Part shown: piece by piece, positions 1 through 9,154 of the stretch
Layout: the number at the start of each line of letters is the position of its first letter
Numbering within the stretch: position 1 is the stretch's first letter
Assembly: GCF_000378385.1 (NCBI RefSeq)
Contig: NZ_KB899668.1
Location: 1 to 64,000 of the forward strand
Direction of reading: 5' to 3'
Origin: Paenibacillus daejeonensis DSM 15491
Lineage (GTDB): Bacteria; Bacillota; Bacilli; Paenibacillales; Paenibacillaceae
DNA: 64,000 bases
Translations under genes and position numbers: made by a program
Notes under the pieces: model-generated
Database searches by the model: none
What the model saw: the letters and a program-made list of their open reading frames with translations, nothing else
What the model was told of the DNA's origin: nothing

Positions 1-186
1 GTGGCCGAATTTCGTATGGAGCGTTCGTTTGTAGTAACCATTTCGACTGTTGTGCGGTCCGTCTTGATTCTCCTCCAGATGCGATTGGATCTCTGCTCGC
101 ATGATGGTCTCCAGCGTGTTTTTCACGAAGTCAGTAACAAGATTTTCAACTAGCTCATTCAGTGTGCTTTGGGTTATAGTAGTCAT
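1..186 (-). CDS. IS256-family (mutator) transposase, N-terminal 62 residues, partial
   Basis: Reading the minus strand from ATG at 186 gives an open frame to the window edge that starts MTTITQSTLNELVENLV and ends with RNGYYKRTLHTKFG. The RNGYY-R-hydrophobic-T motif is typical of the N-terminal region of IS256/mutator transposases. An AAAGGA ribosome binding site precedes the ATG. The DDE catalytic region lies beyond the window, so whether the element is intact cannot be judged. Confidence 0.85.
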   Translation of the reverse strand, partial: MTTITQSTLNELVENLVTDFVKNTLETIMRAEIQSHLEENQDGPHNSRNGYYKRTLHTKFGH

Positions 187-290
187 CGAGAAGGGTCCTT
201 TCTTGGTGGTTTCGTCACTCCCGAGAATACCCTTCTTTTTTATGCTTTGGATAGACTCCAAATCATGGTACACAAACTACTGTATATCAT
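1..290 (-). mobile_element. End of an IS256-family insertion sequence (cut by window edge)
   Basis: The first 186 bases encode the N-terminus of a mutator-type transposase on the minus strand, so the element enters from the left edge. The exact terminal inverted repeat cannot be fixed because the other end lies outside the window. A stretch at about 253-290, read on the minus strand, has the GTGTAC-containing look of IS256-family ends, so the outer boundary is placed near 290 as an estimate. Confidence 0.5.
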
Positions 291-555
291 CGATAACCAA
301 TGGTTAGTTTGCTAATAACGGAAAATATGCTCCACAAACCAGGCAGCACCCCCGATATGAAGCGGATAACGGAAAATATGCTCCCTATTGGCGCTTGCCT
401 GTCCTGAAGCCGTGATGATATACGGTTCTCTGTTTTATGTTTTAGCAACACAGACGCTATGTATAACTGAAAGGCATACTGAATATTCGAAATATATATT
501 TTATTTATGGAAGAATCTGATTTAAGATGAGGGTAATCAAGGGAGGGGAACAGAC
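291..555. other. Non-coding upstream region of glcB
   Basis: No gene is seen here. It holds a 19-bp direct repeat spaced 51 bp apart (listed separately) and an AT-rich palindrome-like motif ATATTCGAAATAT at 483-495. That motif resembles CTATTCGAATAG at 3684-3695 in the lysR/FAH intergenic region. A GGGAGGGG ribosome binding site for glcB lies at about 541-548. No convincing -35/-10 pair was identified. Confidence 0.5.
315..384. repeat. Two 19-bp direct repeats spaced 51 bp
   Basis: ATAACGGAAAATATGCTCC occurs at 315-333 and again, identically, at 366-384, an offset of exactly 51 bp. The spacing equals the period of the four larger intergenic arrays in this window. The motif GGAAAATATGC loosely resembles their core. 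The relationship to those arrays is an inference; the direct repeat itself is plain in the sequence. Confidence 0.8.
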
Positions 556-2745
556 ATGAGCAACTATGTAAAGCAAGGCAAGCTGCAGGTAGCGGATGTT
601 CTGTATGACTTTATTATGAAGGAAGCACTGTCGGGAACTGGACTGGACGCAGGGCAGTTCTGGTCCGGTCTGGAGGAGCTTATCCATGACATGACGCCAG
701 AGAACAAGGCATTATTGGTGAGTCGCGACCAACTGCAGGCGCAGATTGACGAATGGCACAGACAGCAAGGCGGGGCAGGGGAGACCGAGGATTACAAAGC
801 ATTCCTGCAGGAGATCGGGTATCTGGAGCCGCGAAAGGATGCTTTCCAGATTACAACCAGCGGGGTGGATGAGGAAATTACGCGCCAAGCGGGCCCTCAA
901 CTCGTCGTGCCGGTCAACAATCCTCGATATGCGCTGAATGCGGCCAATGCCCGGTGGGGGAGTCTCTATGATGCGCTGTACGGTACGGACGTGCTTCCCG
1001 AGACGGATGGGGCGACGTGTACACCAGAGTATAATCCCGTGCGCGGAGCCGCTGTCATTGCGTACGCCAAGCAGTTTCTCGATGAGACCGTTCCTCTGCA
1101 GGAGGGTTCGCATGCCGGAGTGACCCAGTATCATGTTCAGGCTGGCGAGCTGACGGCTACACTGGCGGATGGAACGGTCACCCGATTGCAGGACCTGGAG
1201 GCATTTGCAGGCTACCAAGGCGATCCCGGCCAGCCGGAAGCGGTGCTGCTGCGACAGCATGGATTGCACCTGGAGCTTCAGATTGACCGCAAGGACCGGA
1301 TCGGCAGCTCGGATGAGGCCGGCGTCAAGGATATCATCATGGAGGCGGCGCTGACGACAATTATGGACTGTGAGGATTCTGTTGCGGCTGTGGACGCGGA
1401 GGACAAGGTTGGCGTCTACCGCGCCTGGCTGGGGCTGATGCGGGGGGATCTAAGCGTCTCTTTCACTAAGGCCGGCAGTCTTGTGCACCGGTCGCTGAAC
1501 GGAGACCGGACCTATACATCGCCGGAGGGCGAAGAATTGCAGCTCTCGGGGCGCTCACTCCTGTTCGTGCGCAACGTCGGCCATCTGATGACCAATGAAG
1601 CCATTCTCGATGAGGACGGTCAAGAGGTGTTCGAAGGACTGATGGATGCTGTGGTAACCAGTCTGATCGCCCTCCATGACCTTCAAGGCCGTTCACGCTA
1701 CCGGAATTCCGCCCAGGGCTCCGTCTACATCGTCAAGCCCAAGATGCACGGCTCTGCGGAGGCGGCATTCAGCAATCGACTGTTCAACCGGGTGGAGGAT
1801 CTGCTAGGGCTTCCGCGGCACACGCTCAAAATCGGACTCATGGACGAGGAACGTCGCACCAGCCTCAACCTGGATGCCTGTATCTATGAATTAAGAGAAC
1901 GAATTGCCTTCATTAATACAGGATTCCTGGACCGCACCGGTGACGAGATCCATACCTCCATGGAGGCGGGGACAATGATCAAGAAGCTGGACATGAAATC
2001 CGCTGCCTGGCTGCAGGCGTATGAGCAGAATAATGTGCATACCGGACTTGCCGCTGGCTTCCGAGGACATGCTCAGATCGGTAAGGGCATGTGGGCGATG
2101 CCGGATCTAATGGCCGATATGATTGTGCAAAAAGTTGGTCAGCTGAAAGCCGGTGCCAATACGGCTTGGGTGCCTTCGCCAACTGCGGCCGTGCTTCATG
2201 CGATGCATTACCATCAGGTTCATGTGGATGAAATTCAGCAAAGAATGAGTGGAATTGCACACGACTACAGAAATGAAATTTTGCAAATTCCACAGGTTGA
2301 ACATCCGTCCTGGACAGATGAGGAACTGGCGCATGAGCTCGATAACAATGCACAAAGTATTCTGGGCTATGTTGTGCGGTGGGTGGATCAGGGCATCGGC
2401 TGCTCCAAGGTACCGGACCTGCATAACGTCGGCCTGATGGAGGACCGGGCTACCCTGCGGATCTCCAGTCAGCATATTGCCAACTGGCTCCGTCACGGAC
2501 TCTTTGCCCGTGAACAGGTACGGGACGCGTTGATCCGCATGGCAGCAGTGGTCGACGGGCAAAATGCGGGCGACAGCGCCTATCGCCCCATGACACCAGA
2601 TGTCGAGAGCTCCATTGCCTTCCAAGCGGCCTGCGATCTTGTCTTCCTCGGCTGTGATCAGCCCAATGGCTATACTGAGCCGATTCTGCATCGCCGCCGT
2701 CTGGAGGCCAAGCGCACCCAGCGACAGGAGCACTCTCGCGTCTAA
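556..2745 (+). CDS. glcB: Malate synthase G
   Basis: Condenses glyoxylate with acetyl-CoA to give malate in the cytosol. The 729-residue length matches the G isoform (about 720-730), not the shorter A isoform. The stretch [19 protein letters not shown] and the later [10 protein letters not shown] and [15 protein letters not shown] segments are characteristic of the MSG TIM barrel, and the C-terminal region ends in the usual helical plug. ATG 556 follows a GGGAGGGG ribosome binding site. Its stop abuts the stop of the convergent LysR gene with no intergenic base. No isocitrate lyase is present in the window, so the glyoxylate source (glyoxylate shunt, glycolate or purine breakdown) is not shown here. 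Confidence 0.95.
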   Translation: MSNYVKQGKLQVADVLYDFIMKEALSGTGLDAGQFWSGLEELIHDMTPENKALLVSRDQLQAQIDEWHRQQGGAGETEDYKAFLQEIGYLEPRKDAFQITTSGVDEEITRQAGPQLVVPVNNPRYALNAANARWGSLYDALYGTDVLPETDGATCTPEYNPVRGAAVIAYAKQFLDETVPLQEGSHAGVTQYHVQAGELTATLADGTVTRLQDLEAFAGYQGDPGQPEAVLLRQHGLHLELQIDRKDRIGSSDEAGVKDIIMEAALTTIMDCEDSVAAVDAEDKVGVYRAWLGLMRGDLSVSFTKAGSLVHRSLNGDRTYTSPEGEELQLSGRSLLFVRNVGHLMTNEAILDEDGQEVFEGLMDAVVTSLIALHDLQGRSRYRNSAQGSVYIVKPKMHGSAEAAFSNRLFNRVEDLLGLPRHTLKIGLMDEERRTSLNLDACIYELRERIAFINTGFLDRTGDEIHTSMEAGTMIKKLDMKSAAWLQAYEQNNVHTGLAAGFRGHAQIGKGMWAMPDLMADMIVQKVGQLKAGANTAWVPSPTAAVLHAMHYHQVHVDEIQQRMSGIAHDYRNEILQIPQVEHPSWTDEELAHELDNNAQSILGYVVRWVDQGIGCSKVPDLHNVGLMEDRATLRISSQHIANWLRHGLFAREQVRDALIRMAAVVDGQNAGDSAYRPMTPDVESSIAFQAACDLVFLGCDQPNGYTEPILHRRRLEAKRTQRQEHSRV

Positions 2746-3639
2746 TTAGTTGAGAATCTGCAATTGCTGCTTGGCAATCGTAATGAATTCACGCACCGCA
2801 AACGGCAAATGCTTATGCTTGCGCCAGATCATGCCTAGCTCCAGGCTGACAGGGTTTCCTTCAAGTGGGATGGCGGCGAGGTTGTGATTGTGCAACTGGT
2901 CAGCAATGCGTCTGGGGAACAAGGAAATGCCGATCCCGGCTTCGACCATCTCCAGCATAAAGTCCTTCTGCGAGCTCTCACAGACGATGGCTGGATAATA
3001 CCCGCTGGCCAGGCAAGCTTCGAGAATACTGTCGTGCAACGAGAAGTCATTTTTGTACAAAATAAACGATTCCTTCTTCAGCTCGGACAAATGAAGCATG
3101 GGCCGGGCTGCGAAGGGATGGTCGGCGGGAACCACTGCCACGAGCGGGTCCTTCAGGATCGGCAACGAATCGAAGCTATCGGTAGAAGGGGGCAGGCTGC
3201 AGACCAGGCCGATATCCAGATTGCCGTCCTCCACTTGGGATTTTATGGATTTGGTGCCGACCTCAGTCAGGGTAATATCGATCAGCGGATAGGTGTTCTT
3301 GAACGCGCTAATAAGCTTGGAGAAAAAGGCTGCACCCATGATCGGCGGAATACCAATCCGGATTTCGCCTTTCTTCAGTTCCAGCAGGTCGGTCAGCTCC
3401 GAGGTCAGATTGCCGAAGGCCTGCAGTGCGTCTTTTGCATTTTTTAACACAGCCTTTCCTGCATCCGTCAGCTCCAGCTGCCGGGAGGAACGATAGAACA
3501 GCGGCACATTCAACTCGTCCTCCAGCTGCTTGATGGCTTTGCTTAGCGAGGGCTGGGAGAGGTGCAGCGCAGACGCAGCCTTGGTGAAACTGAGCAGGCG
3601 CGCCACTTCAGAGAAATAGTGGAGTTGGCGAATATCCAT
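2746..3639 (-). CDS. LysR-family transcriptional regulator
   Basis: A 297-residue LysR regulator. The N-terminal winged helix-turn-helix starts MDIRQLHYFSEVARLLSFTK and contains SQPSLSKAIKQLE. The periplasmic-binding-like effector domain starts around residue 90. It resembles the CidR/YwbI group that senses small organic acids, but the ligand cannot be read from sequence. A near-perfect AAGGAGGTCG site precedes the ATG. It is divergent from the FAH/malic enzyme pair and convergent with glcB, so it probably controls one or both through the shared intergenic region (palindrome at 3684-3695). Confidence 0.9.
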   Translation of the reverse strand: MDIRQLHYFSEVARLLSFTKAASALHLSQPSLSKAIKQLEDELNVPLFYRSSRQLELTDAGKAVLKNAKDALQAFGNLTSELTDLLELKKGEIRIGIPPIMGAAFFSKLISAFKNTYPLIDITLTEVGTKSIKSQVEDGNLDIGLVCSLPPSTDSFDSLPILKDPLVAVVPADHPFAARPMLHLSELKKESFILYKNDFSLHDSILEACLASGYYPAIVCESSQKDFMLEMVEAGIGISLFPRRIADQLHNHNLAAIPLEGNPVSLELGMIWRKHKHLPFAVREFITIAKQQLQILN

Positions 3640-3683
3640 GGAACGACCTCCTTATGTCGATAGGGCATATTAAATGGACTCAT

Positions 3684-3695
3684 CTATTCGAATAG
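3684..3695. promoter_or_regulatory. 12-bp perfect palindrome, candidate LysR operator
   Basis: CTATTCGAATAG lies in the 124-bp divergent space between the LysR gene and the FAH-family gene. It is a perfect inverted repeat, and a related motif (ATATTCGAAATAT) occurs at 483-495 upstream of glcB. Position and symmetry suggest a binding site; assignment to this LysR protein is inference. Confidence 0.4.
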
Positions 3696-3763
3696 GTTAT
3701 GGATGTAGTATATAGGAGCTGGCGGTGACAATGCCAGTATTTTCGTAAAAGGGAGGACTAGAT

Positions 3764-4555
3764 ATGAAGTTTGTTCGATTCAGAGCGAGTGAGCAGGCTC
3801 CCGTGTTATCGGGTGTATTGGAGAGCGAGGAGCGCATCCGGGAGATTACAGGTGAACCGTGGGCGCAGTGGTCATATGCTGAAGGGGAGTACAGGCTGGG
3901 TGAGGTGATACTGGAAGCGCCCCTCGTCCCTCGCTCAATTATTGGTCTCGGCAAAAACTACCTGGCTCCAGGGGAGGCGCATCCAGACGAACTGCCAGCT
4001 GTACCAGTCTTGTTCTATAAACCGGCGCTATCAGTTATTGGGCCGGAAGCAGACATCGTGCTGCCGCCCGGCGTGGACGAAGTGAAGTTTGAATCGGAAT
4101 TGGCGGTGGTGATCGGTAAGACGGCACAGAGGATCAAGGCAGATGAAGCGGAGGGATACATCTTCGGCTACTGCGTGGCCAATGATGTCACGGCGCTTTC
4201 CCTCTTTCATCCGGATGGTCATTGGACGCTGGGCAAGGCGGCGGATACGTTCCTGCCGCTAGGGCCTCTTGTAACGACAGAGCTGGATCTGAATGCGGTG
4301 CGTGTCTGCTCGTCGCTCAATGGCAAGGAGTATCAGAACTGCGGACTGGAGCGGATGATTATGAGCATCCCGGAGATGATCGCACGAATCTCGCGCTACG
4401 TTACACTGGTGCCCGGTGATGTACTGTTGACCGGAACACCGGCTGGCGCCGTCATGATGCGGGCGGGCGATCGGATCGAATGTCGAATTGACGGGATCGG
4501 TTCACTGAGTAACCCCGTAGCTACAGCTCCGGCAGGAGGAAGCAATGGCGATTAA
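3764..4555 (+). CDS. Fumarylacetoacetate hydrolase (FAH)-family protein
   Basis: A 263-residue FAH-fold enzyme. IIGLGKNYLAPGEAHPDE and DEVKFESELAVVIGK match the family core: the E-x-E motif plus a downstream Asp bind the divalent metal. LTGTPAGAVMMRAGD near the C-terminus is the usual LLTGTPxGV segment. Members cleave C-C bonds of acylpyruvates, hydrate 2-oxo-pent-4-enoate, or decarboxylate oxaloacetate; the exact reaction cannot be told. It overlaps the malic enzyme gene by 11 bases, so translational coupling and a shared role in C4/2-oxo acid metabolism are likely. An AGGGAGG ribosome binding site precedes ATG 3764. Confidence 0.85.
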   Translation: MKFVRFRASEQAPVLSGVLESEERIREITGEPWAQWSYAEGEYRLGEVILEAPLVPRSIIGLGKNYLAPGEAHPDELPAVPVLFYKPALSVIGPEADIVLPPGVDEVKFESELAVVIGKTAQRIKADEAEGYIFGYCVANDVTALSLFHPDGHWTLGKAADTFLPLGPLVTTELDLNAVRVCSSLNGKEYQNCGLERMIMSIPEMIARISRYVTLVPGDVLLTGTPAGAVMMRAGDRIECRIDGIGSLSNPVATAPAGGSNGD

Positions 4556-5972
4556 TACCAGTATCATCCTGCGAATTGAAATGGATCATGCGTCGTCTAC
4601 TTTTGGAGAGTTCGTCACGATTATTAACCGGGCAGGCGGCGATGTCGTAGCGGTCGATGTGATCTCGCCGGGCAAGGAGAAAACCGTTCGCGATGTTACG
4701 GTCAACGTATCCGACAGTTCTTACCCGCGAGTATTGGAGGCTGTTGAACGGTATCCTGGCATCCGTCTGATCAACGTGTCGGACCGGACGTTTCTGGTTC
4801 ATCTCGGCGGCAAGATCAGCATTGCGGCCAAGATGCCGATCAAGAACCGGGATGATCTTTCCCGGGTGTACACGCCCGGCGTCGCCCGCGTCTGCCAGGC
4901 TATCGTGGAAAACCCGGCGAAGGCATTCTCCCTGACCATCAAGCGCAACACGGTTGCGGTAGTATCGGACGGCTCGGCGGTGCTGGGTCTTGGCAATATT
5001 GGGGCGACGGCTGCCATACCGGTCATGGAAGGGAAGGCGATGCTGTTCAAGCAGCTGGCAGATGTGGATGCGTTCCCCCTCTGCCTGGATACCCAGGATA
5101 CAGAGGAGCTGATTCGCGCTGTGAAGCAGCTTGCGCCTGTATTCGGTGGCATCAATCTGGAGGATATCAGTGCGCCGCGCTGCTTCGAGATCGAACGCCG
5201 ACTATCGGAGGAACTGGACATTCCGGTCTTCCATGATGATCAGCATGGGACGGCGGTAGTGGTGTTGGCGGGGCTGCTCAATGCGCTTAAGGTCGTCGGC
5301 AAGCGGATCGAAGAGGTCAAGGTGGTTGTGAATGGAATTGGCTCCGCCGGGTTTGCGTGCTGCAAGATGCTGCTCGCTGCAGGGGTGCAGCGGCTGGTGG
5401 CGGTTGACCGGGAAGGGCCGTTGCGGCCGTATACCGCATATGGCAATCCGGCTTGGCAATGGTTGGCCAAGCAGCCACAGCTGTGCTCCGAAGAAGGGGA
5501 GCTGCTGGATGCCATGCGCGCCGCGGATGTGTTCATCGGTGTGTCCCGTGCGGGCGTGTTGACGGTGGAGCATCTGAAGCAAATGGCGGCTGATCCAATC
5601 GTCTTCGCCATGGCGAATCCCGAGCCCGAGATTGACCCGGAGCTGGCAGCGCCTCATGTACGCGTGCTGGCTACCGGCCGCAGTGACTATCCGAACCAGA
5701 TTAATAATGTCTTGTGCTTCCCGGGCATCTTCCGCGGTGCGCTGGATTGCCGGGCCACCTGTATCAACGACGACATGAAATTGGCCGCAGCCATGGCCAT
5801 TGCATCCGTAGTCACCGCCAATGAGAGAAACGAGCAATACATTATTCCCAGCCTGTTTAACGAAAATGTGGCCCTCAAAGTCCGGGATGCCGTCATTGAA
5901 GCGGCGATTCGGAGCTCGGTCGCCCGCCGCATCCCGCCGGAATTTCGGGTGGAGTCGCAGTCGCTGGCCTAA
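4545..5972 (+). CDS. ACT-domain NAD(P)-dependent malic enzyme
   Basis: Oxidatively decarboxylates malate to pyruvate. Residues 1-80 form an ACT domain (INTSIILRIEMDHASSTFG onward), a small-molecule sensing fold that gives this 475-residue protein its extra length over single-domain enzymes of about 400. The catalytic part starts near residue 85 with RVYTPGVARVCQAI, followed by SDGSAVLGLGNIG, the metal-binding HDDQHGTAVV and the NAD-binding NGIGSAGFACCKMLL. ATG 4545 follows GGAGGAAGC inside the end of the FAH gene. Together with glcB it would convert glyoxylate plus acetyl-CoA to pyruvate. The ACT ligand is unknown. Confidence 0.93.
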   Translation: MAINTSIILRIEMDHASSTFGEFVTIINRAGGDVVAVDVISPGKEKTVRDVTVNVSDSSYPRVLEAVERYPGIRLINVSDRTFLVHLGGKISIAAKMPIKNRDDLSRVYTPGVARVCQAIVENPAKAFSLTIKRNTVAVVSDGSAVLGLGNIGATAAIPVMEGKAMLFKQLADVDAFPLCLDTQDTEELIRAVKQLAPVFGGINLEDISAPRCFEIERRLSEELDIPVFHDDQHGTAVVVLAGLLNALKVVGKRIEEVKVVVNGIGSAGFACCKMLLAAGVQRLVAVDREGPLRPYTAYGNPAWQWLAKQPQLCSEEGELLDAMRAADVFIGVSRAGVLTVEHLKQMAADPIVFAMANPEPEIDPELAAPHVRVLATGRSDYPNQINNVLCFPGIFRGALDCRATCINDDMKLAAAMAIASVVTANERNEQYIIPSLFNENVALKVRDAVIEAAIRSSVARRIPPEFRVESQSLA

Positions 5973-6038
5973 TAGGAATGCTGGAGAGCGCCAGTATGTC
6001 GTCTTGTGTCCGATTAATTGTTGCCAAAACCCACATCT

Positions 6039-6058
6039 TAATATATCATGATATATTA
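6039..6058. promoter_or_regulatory. 20-bp perfect palindrome upstream of the GntR/LacI-type regulator
   Basis: TAATATATCATGATATATTA is perfectly self-complementary and ends 47 bases before the regulator start. A looser inverted repeat with TTANTAT half-sites (7762-7781) overlaps the spacer and -10 of the promoter before the mannan operon. The regulator may bind both, giving autoregulation and operon control. This is inferred from symmetry and position. Confidence 0.55.
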
Positions 6059-6105
6059 TTATGAGCCGTACTGGGCAGTAGGGTTATGGAAATGAGGGAT
6101 TCAGG

Positions 6106-7263
6106 GTGGAAGATACATCGTCCAAACCGTTGTACGAGAAAATCTTTGAGAATGTGAAGCAGGATATTCTGACGGCCAAATATGGGATTGGCGACCGGAT
6201 CCCGTCGGAGAAGGAGCTGGCGGACGAATACGGTGTGAGTCGGATTACGAGCAAAAAAGCGCTGGAGCTACTGGCTGGTGAACGGCTTATCATCCGCAAG
6301 CCGGGCAAGGGCTCATTCGTGGCCGACGCCGAGCGGGACTTCGCGGACAGTGCCGTGGCGCTGCAGGAACGCAAGACCGCAGCGCCTGCGGAGGAGCTGA
6401 AGACGATCGGCCTGGTCATTACCGATTTTGGCAACAGCTATGGCACGGGGCTGATCTACGGAATGGAGGAGGCCGCGCGCGCGCATGACTGCTTCCTGGT
6501 GCTGCGGCGCTCATTTGGCATTCCTGACAATGAAGAAGCCTCAATTCAGAAGCTGCTCAAGCTTGGCGTGGACGGGCTGATCGTATTCCCGGCGCAGGGG
6601 GAGTACTTCAACGCTGAGATTCTGAAGCTGGTCATCGAACGCTTCCCGCTGGTGCTGGTGGACCGCCACCTCAAGGGGGTCGCTGCGGCCTCAATCTCCA
6701 CGGCGCATGCGGCAGCTGCTAGACATGCTACGGAATACCTTTTTGACCTTGGTCACCGGCATATCGCCTTCCTCTCGCCGCCGCCGACAGACACGACTGC
6801 AGTAGAGGAGCGGATTGAAGGCTTCATCCAAGCCCATGCTGAGCAGGGGATCATCGTCGACCGGGGATTATGGATTAATGATGTGACTTCGACGCTGCCT
6901 AATTCCTTCAATGACACCAACATTGAGCGAGATATCGCAATGATCATTGCACATTTGGAGGAGCATCCGGCGATTACGGCTGTATTTGCAATTGAGTACA
7001 ATATTGCCCTGCTGGCCAAGGCTGCTATTGAACGAATGGGCAAGCGCATTCCTGAGGACTACTCCATTGTCTGCTTCGACTCGCCGCCGACATCACTTGG
7101 CGGGGGCTATGCCTTTACGCATATTCGACAGGACGAGGAGCGTATCGGCCAGCTGGCCGTGGAAAACGTGCTGCGGATCATGAAGGGCGAGACGGTGCCC
7201 AACAAGCGCCAGCTCGACGCCAAGCTCGTCCCCGGCGAATCCACGGGCCCGGCCCGCATTTAG
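6106..7263 (+). CDS. GntR-type transcriptional regulator with LacI-like sugar-binding domain (AraR-like)
   Basis: A 385-residue chimeric regulator. Residues 5-70 are a GntR winged helix (PLYEKIFENVKQDIL, then SEKELADEYGVSRITSKKALELL). From about residue 95 (KTIGLVITDFGNSYGTGLIYG) it continues into a periplasmic-binding-protein fold of the LacI/GalR type, as in AraR. The start is GTG 6106 with TGAGGGA upstream; nearby ATGs are out of frame. It lies just before the mannan operon, so a mannose or manno-oligosaccharide signal is likely, though not proven. A 20-bp palindrome precedes it and a terminator follows. Confidence 0.9.
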   Translation: MEDTSSKPLYEKIFENVKQDILTAKYGIGDRIPSEKELADEYGVSRITSKKALELLAGERLIIRKPGKGSFVADAERDFADSAVALQERKTAAPAEELKTIGLVITDFGNSYGTGLIYGMEEAARAHDCFLVLRRSFGIPDNEEASIQKLLKLGVDGLIVFPAQGEYFNAEILKLVIERFPLVLVDRHLKGVAAASISTAHAAAARHATEYLFDLGHRHIAFLSPPPTDTTAVEERIEGFIQAHAEQGIIVDRGLWINDVTSTLPNSFNDTNIERDIAMIIAHLEEHPAITAVFAIEYNIALLAKAAIERMGKRIPEDYSIVCFDSPPTSLGGGYAFTHIRQDEERIGQLAVENVLRIMKGETVPNKRQLDAKLVPGESTGPARI

Positions 7264-7300
7264 CGCGGCCCACAAGTTACGCGGCATGCAAATAATAAAG

Positions 7301-7330
7301 AAGACTTCCTGCGGGAAGTCTTTTATTATT
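7301..7330 (+). terminator. Rho-independent terminator after the GntR/LacI-type regulator
   Basis: Stem AAGACTTCC / GGAAGTCTT (7301-7309 with 7314-7322), loop TGCG, then a T-rich tail TTTTATTATTTTG. It separates the regulator transcript from the repeat array and the mannan operon. Confidence 0.8.
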
Positions 7331-7655
7331 TTGCCCGCATCCCTGCCAACCGCCCACTGTAACGCACCTTTGCTCCTCTATTTGCTCGGCAACCCGCTGG
7401 TGGCCCGCTGTAACGCACCTTTGTTCCTCTATTTGCCCGCAACACCGCCAATCGCCCGCTGTAACGTACCTTTGTTCCTCTATTTGCTCGAACAACGCCA
7501 ACCGCCAGCTGTAACGCACCTTTGTTCCTCTATTTGCCCGCAACACGGCCAACTGCCCGCTGTAACGCACCTTTCTTCCTCTATTTGCTCGACCAACCGC
7601 CAACCGCCCGCTGTAACGTACCTTTGTTCCTCTATTTGGCTAGCCAACCGCCATC
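7331..7655. repeat. 51-bp tandem repeat array 1 (six full units plus a partial)
   Basis: The motif TGTAACG begins at 7358, 7409, 7460, 7510, 7561 and 7612, spacings 51, 51, 50, 51, 51. Each unit has a conserved part (CTGTAACGCACCTTTGTTCC, then CTCTATTTGC) and a more variable GC-rich part of about 18 bp. A partial unit tail precedes the first copy. The array fills most of the 7264-7828 gap after the regulator's terminator. The 50-bp unit breaks any reading frame, so long ORFs here are probably artefacts of a 17-codon period. Confidence 0.9.
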
Positions 7656-7750
7656 GGTCTGCTTTCCTGACGGAGGCCGCACAATCCTACGCGGTAACAT
7701 ACTAACCATCTGGTATATCATTTGATTATTTTCGACAAGTAAAATAAACA

Positions 7751-7779
7751 TTGACATAATATTAATATGCCAATATACT
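7751..7779 (+). promoter_or_regulatory. Promoter of the alpha-mannan operon
   Basis: TTGACA at 7751-7756 and TATACT at 7774-7779 with a 17-bp spacer form a near-consensus vegetative promoter. An imperfect inverted repeat (7762-7781, TTAATATG..AATATACTAA) overlaps the spacer and -10, a good place for a repressor. Confidence 0.8.
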
Positions 7780-7785
7780 AACTCG

Positions 7786-7798
7786 TGTAAGCGTTACA
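7786..7798. promoter_or_regulatory. cre-like operator at the mannan operon start site
   Basis: TGTAAGCGTTACA starts seven bases after the -10 and so covers the likely transcription start. It resembles CcpA catabolite-responsive elements but is one base shorter than the usual 14-mer and is nearly palindromic. It could be a CcpA site (glucose repression) or another LacI-type operator. Confidence 0.5.
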
Positions 7799-7828
7799 CA
7801 TTACATCACATGGACGGTGGAACCAGAC

Positions 7829-9127
7829 ATGCAGACCGAACGCAGTACCTTGCCAACCGCCCTGTCGGGACTGATCGCAGCCGTGAGGGAACGGTTGCCG
7901 GCCGGCGCGAGACGGGCGGACCTATTCGAGCGATGCTTTGCGAACACCTGGAATACAACGATTCAGCGCGAGGACGATGGCACGACCTTTGTCATCACAG
8001 GAGATATCCCGGCCATGTGGCTGAGGGACTCGACCGCGCAGGTGAGAGCGTACATCATCCCTGCTGCTGAAGATGAGGAAGTCGCAGAGATGATTCGGGG
8101 GCTGGTGGAGCGTCAGTTCCGGCTCATTCTTGCTGATCCTTATGCAAACGCATTCAATCAGGCGGCGAACGGACGCGGCCATCAGGAGGACCTGACCGAG
8201 AGCAGCCCGTTGGTATGGGAGCGCAAGTATGAGATTGACTCGCTCTGTTATCCCATTCAGCTCGCCTACCTGCTCTGGAAGAACACAGGTATGATCGCCC
8301 AATTCAACGACACGATGCGGCAGGGTGTCCAGACCATTCTGGAGCTGTGGCGCACGGAGCAGCATCACGAGACCCAGTCGCCTTATCGCTTCCAGCGCCT
8401 CAATTGCCCGCCAACCGACACACTCGTGCGGGAGGGCAAAGGCAGCGAAACGGTCTTTACCGGTATGACCTGGTCGGGCTTTCGCCCCAGCGATGATGCT
8501 TGCACCTATGGCTATCTGGTGCCGTCCAATATGTTTGCGGTTGTGGTGCTTGGCTATGTATCGGAGATCGCAACCGGCATTTGGCAGGACCCCGTATTGG
8601 CCGCTGAGGCAGCAGAGCTCGCAGCTGAGATCGAGAGTGGCATCCATGAGCATGCCATAATTCAGCATCCGGAGCACGGCCTGATCTATGCCTATGAGAC
8701 GGACGGTCTGGGCCACCATCATCTGATGGATGACGCCAACGTGCCGAGTCTGCTGTCCATCCCTTATCTCGGTTATGCCGCAGCGGACGATGCGCTCTAT
8801 CAGCGAACCCGCGCCTTCCTGCTGAGCAAGGACAATCCGTACTATTACGAGGGCGAAGCAGCCTCCGGGATCGGGAGTCCCCACACCCCGAACCGATACA
8901 TCTGGCCAATCGCACTGGCTATGCAAGGGCTGACCGCTTCAGACCCGGCCGAGCGGGAGGCGATTCTGGAGCTGCTGGAGCGCACCGATGCCGGGACGGG
9001 CATGATGCACGAGGGCTTCCATGCGGATGATCCCAGCCAATATACACGTGAATGGTTCTCCTGGGCCAACATGATGTACTGTGAACTGGTTCTGTTACAA
9101 CTGGGCTACAAGATTCGCAATATATAA
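7829..9127 (+). CDS. GH125 family exo-alpha-1,6-mannosidase
   Basis: About 432 residues of the former DUF1237 family, now GH125, metal-independent inverting enzymes that remove alpha-1,6-linked mannose. VITGDIPAMWLRDSTAQVRAYI, WERKYEIDSLCYPIQLAYLLW and SGFRPSDDACTYGYLVPSNMF are family signature blocks. There is no signal peptide, so it acts on imported manno-oligosaccharides. ATG 7829 is preferred because GGTGG lies seven bases before it; GTG 7817 in the same frame is an alternative. First gene of an operon with a sugar transporter and three GH76 endo-mannanases. Confidence 0.9.
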   Translation: MQTERSTLPTALSGLIAAVRERLPAGARRADLFERCFANTWNTTIQREDDGTTFVITGDIPAMWLRDSTAQVRAYIIPAAEDEEVAEMIRGLVERQFRLILADPYANAFNQAANGRGHQEDLTESSPLVWERKYEIDSLCYPIQLAYLLWKNTGMIAQFNDTMRQGVQTILELWRTEQHHETQSPYRFQRLNCPPTDTLVREGKGSETVFTGMTWSGFRPSDDACTYGYLVPSNMFAVVVLGYVSEIATGIWQDPVLAAEAAELAAEIESGIHEHAIIQHPEHGLIYAYETDGLGHHHLMDDANVPSLLSIPYLGYAAADDALYQRTRAFLLSKDNPYYYEGEAASGIGSPHTPNRYIWPIALAMQGLTASDPAEREAILELLERTDAGTGMMHEGFHADDPSQYTREWFSWANMMYCELVLLQLGYKIRNI

Positions 9128-9154
9128 ATAAGCTAAAAAAAGGGAGGCAACACA

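Noticed and set aside
7331-7655. Repeat-plus-spacer look of the 51-bp arrays as a possible CRISPR
   Set aside because: The variable parts are only about 18 bp and similar to one another, the repeats are imperfect, and no cas gene is nearby.
7922-8926. A 334-codon minus-strand frame across the GH125 gene
   Set aside because: The plus-strand GH125 motifs are clear; the antisense frame has no family resemblance or ribosome binding site.
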